From: Planctomycetota bacterium
Lineage (GTDB): Bacteria; Planctomycetota; UBA1135; GCA-002686595
Length of the DNA stretch: 64,000 bases
Direction of reading: 5' to 3'
Assembly (NCBI GenBank): GCA_020638875.1
Contig: JACKHS010000001.1
Coordinates: 372,001-436,000, forward strand
Made by a program: the position numbers and the translations under genes. The notes beneath the pieces are model-generated. The model worked only from the letters and a program-made list of their open reading frames with translations. It was not told the origin of the DNA and ran no database searches. Positions 63,403-64,000 of this stretch are shown here, piece by piece; position 1 is the stretch's first letter; the number at the start of each line of letters is the position of its first letter.

Positions 63403-64000
63403 GGGAGCGTTCCCGGAAGTTCCTGTCCGGCCGCGGCATGCGCAAGCTGCGCCGCGACCGCATGGCCATGGCCGCCCTCGCCGTCATCGGCGTCTACCTG
63501 GCCCTGGCGCTGCTCGTGCTGCTCGGCGTGCCATCGGAGGACGCCGTGCAAGAGCGCGTCGCGCCCGACAACACGCCCGGGTTCTTCGCTCGCGGCACGG
63601 CGGAGCGCCGGCTCGACTCCGCGCAGTTCCACCTCGACTCGATCCAGCGCAGCGTGCGCTCGAGCGACCCGGCCAAGGCGATCGCGGAGCACCGCCTCGG
63701 CACGCTGCAGCTCGTCCAGGTGTCGCCCGAGGAGCTCGAGTCGCGCCTGACCGAGGCGTGGCGCGCGTTCGACGCCGCGAGCGCGCTCGAGGACGACATC
63801 GAGAGCCCGGCCGCCACGGCGCGGCTCGACGAGCTCGACACCGCGATCGACGCGCTCTACGTCCAGCCCACGGGCTTCGCCGCGGCGACGCGCTTCGCGC
63901 AGCTCGCCCTCGGCACCGACCGCCAAGGCCGCTCGATCCTGCTGCGCGCGGTCTACTCCGCGAAGGTCGCCGTGCAGATCGGCGTCGTGTCGGCGCTGAT
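63399..64000 (+). CDS. ABC transporter permease, OppC/DppC type, cut by window edge
   Basis: The first 200 or so residues of the second permease. GTG 63399 overlaps the preceding stop (GTGA). An N-terminal helix (MAALAVIGVYLALALLVLLG) is followed by an unusually long periplasmic region of about 130 residues, then QLALGTDRQGRSILLRAVYS, the start of the conserved OppC core. The EAA loop and remaining helices lie beyond 64000. The extended periplasmic loop is longer than usual for OppC. Confidence 0.88.
   Translation, partial: MRERSRKFLSGRGMRKLRRDRMAMAALAVIGVYLALALLVLLGVPSEDAVQERVAPDNTPGFFARGTAERRLDSAQFHLDSIQRSVRSSDPAKAIAEHRLGTLQLVQVSPEELESRLTEAWRAFDAASALEDDIESPAATARLDELDTAIDALYVQPTGFAAATRFAQLALGTDRQGRSILLRAVYSAKVAVQIGVVSAL

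Overview
This is about 64 kb of very GC-rich, gene-dense bacterial chromosome. The organism is a diderm: it has LptF/LptG, an LpxL-type acyltransferase, a heptosyltransferase-like gene, lipopolysaccharide-type kinases and many lipoproteins. It respires aerobically through an A2-type cytochrome c oxidase. The large secreted repeat and propeller proteins and the GC content would fit a high-GC Planctomycetota lineage, but that assignment is inference; no rRNA or other phylogenetic marker was seen. No tRNA, rRNA, IS element or CRISPR array was recognised.

Layout. 1-2.9 kb: RluA-family pseudouridine synthase (partial), hypoxanthine phosphoribosyltransferase, a small basic protein and a Nudix hydrolase. 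2.8-12.3 kb (minus strand): a cytochrome c oxidase locus in the order diheme cytochrome c, CtaC, CtaD, CtaA, CtaB, subunit III, subunit IV, a SCO1-DUF420 fusion, a small UxxC membrane protein with an in-frame UGA, and a frameshifted propeller gene. 12.5-24.3 kb: YgfZ-like protein (one frameshift), DUF3108-like protein, Leu/Phe-type dehydrogenase, HEAT-repeat lipoprotein, unknown secreted proteins, galactokinase, GNAT acetyltransferase and a parvulin-type foldase. 24.4-31 kb: an operon of histidine kinase, NAD-dependent epimerase and a ~1,200-residue repeat protein. 31-39 kb: envelope genes (GT9, TPR lipoprotein, LptG/LptF, kinase, acyltransferase, GT4). 39-46 kb: FHA protein, CAP-domain protein, a sigma-54 AAA+ protein without HTH, and a UvrD/PcrA helicase. 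46-50 kb: ClpS, a coiled-coil protein, a MamK-like actin and a DMT transporter. 50-56.7 kb: secreted propeller protein, a 1.5-kb repeat-rich intergenic region, a secreted Cys-containing protein, and a thioredoxin-fold protein with an in-frame UGA. 57-64 kb: frameshifted methyltransferase and kinase, a membrane protein, an ECF sigma/FecR pair, and an Opp-type ABC transporter running off the window.

The most striking observation is two independent in-frame UGA codons, each replacing the first cysteine of a redox motif (UDSC at 4041-4043 and UGPC at 56518-56520). Each is followed at once by a hairpin placed like a bacterial SECIS element; the first has a GGUC apical loop 17 nt after the UGA. UGA is the normal stop for many neighbouring genes. 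The best reading is selenocysteine insertion in a cytochrome-oxidase-locus protein and in a secreted thioredoxin-like protein. Separately, eight genes carry frameshifts in alternating GC/CG tracts, which may be indel errors in the assembly.
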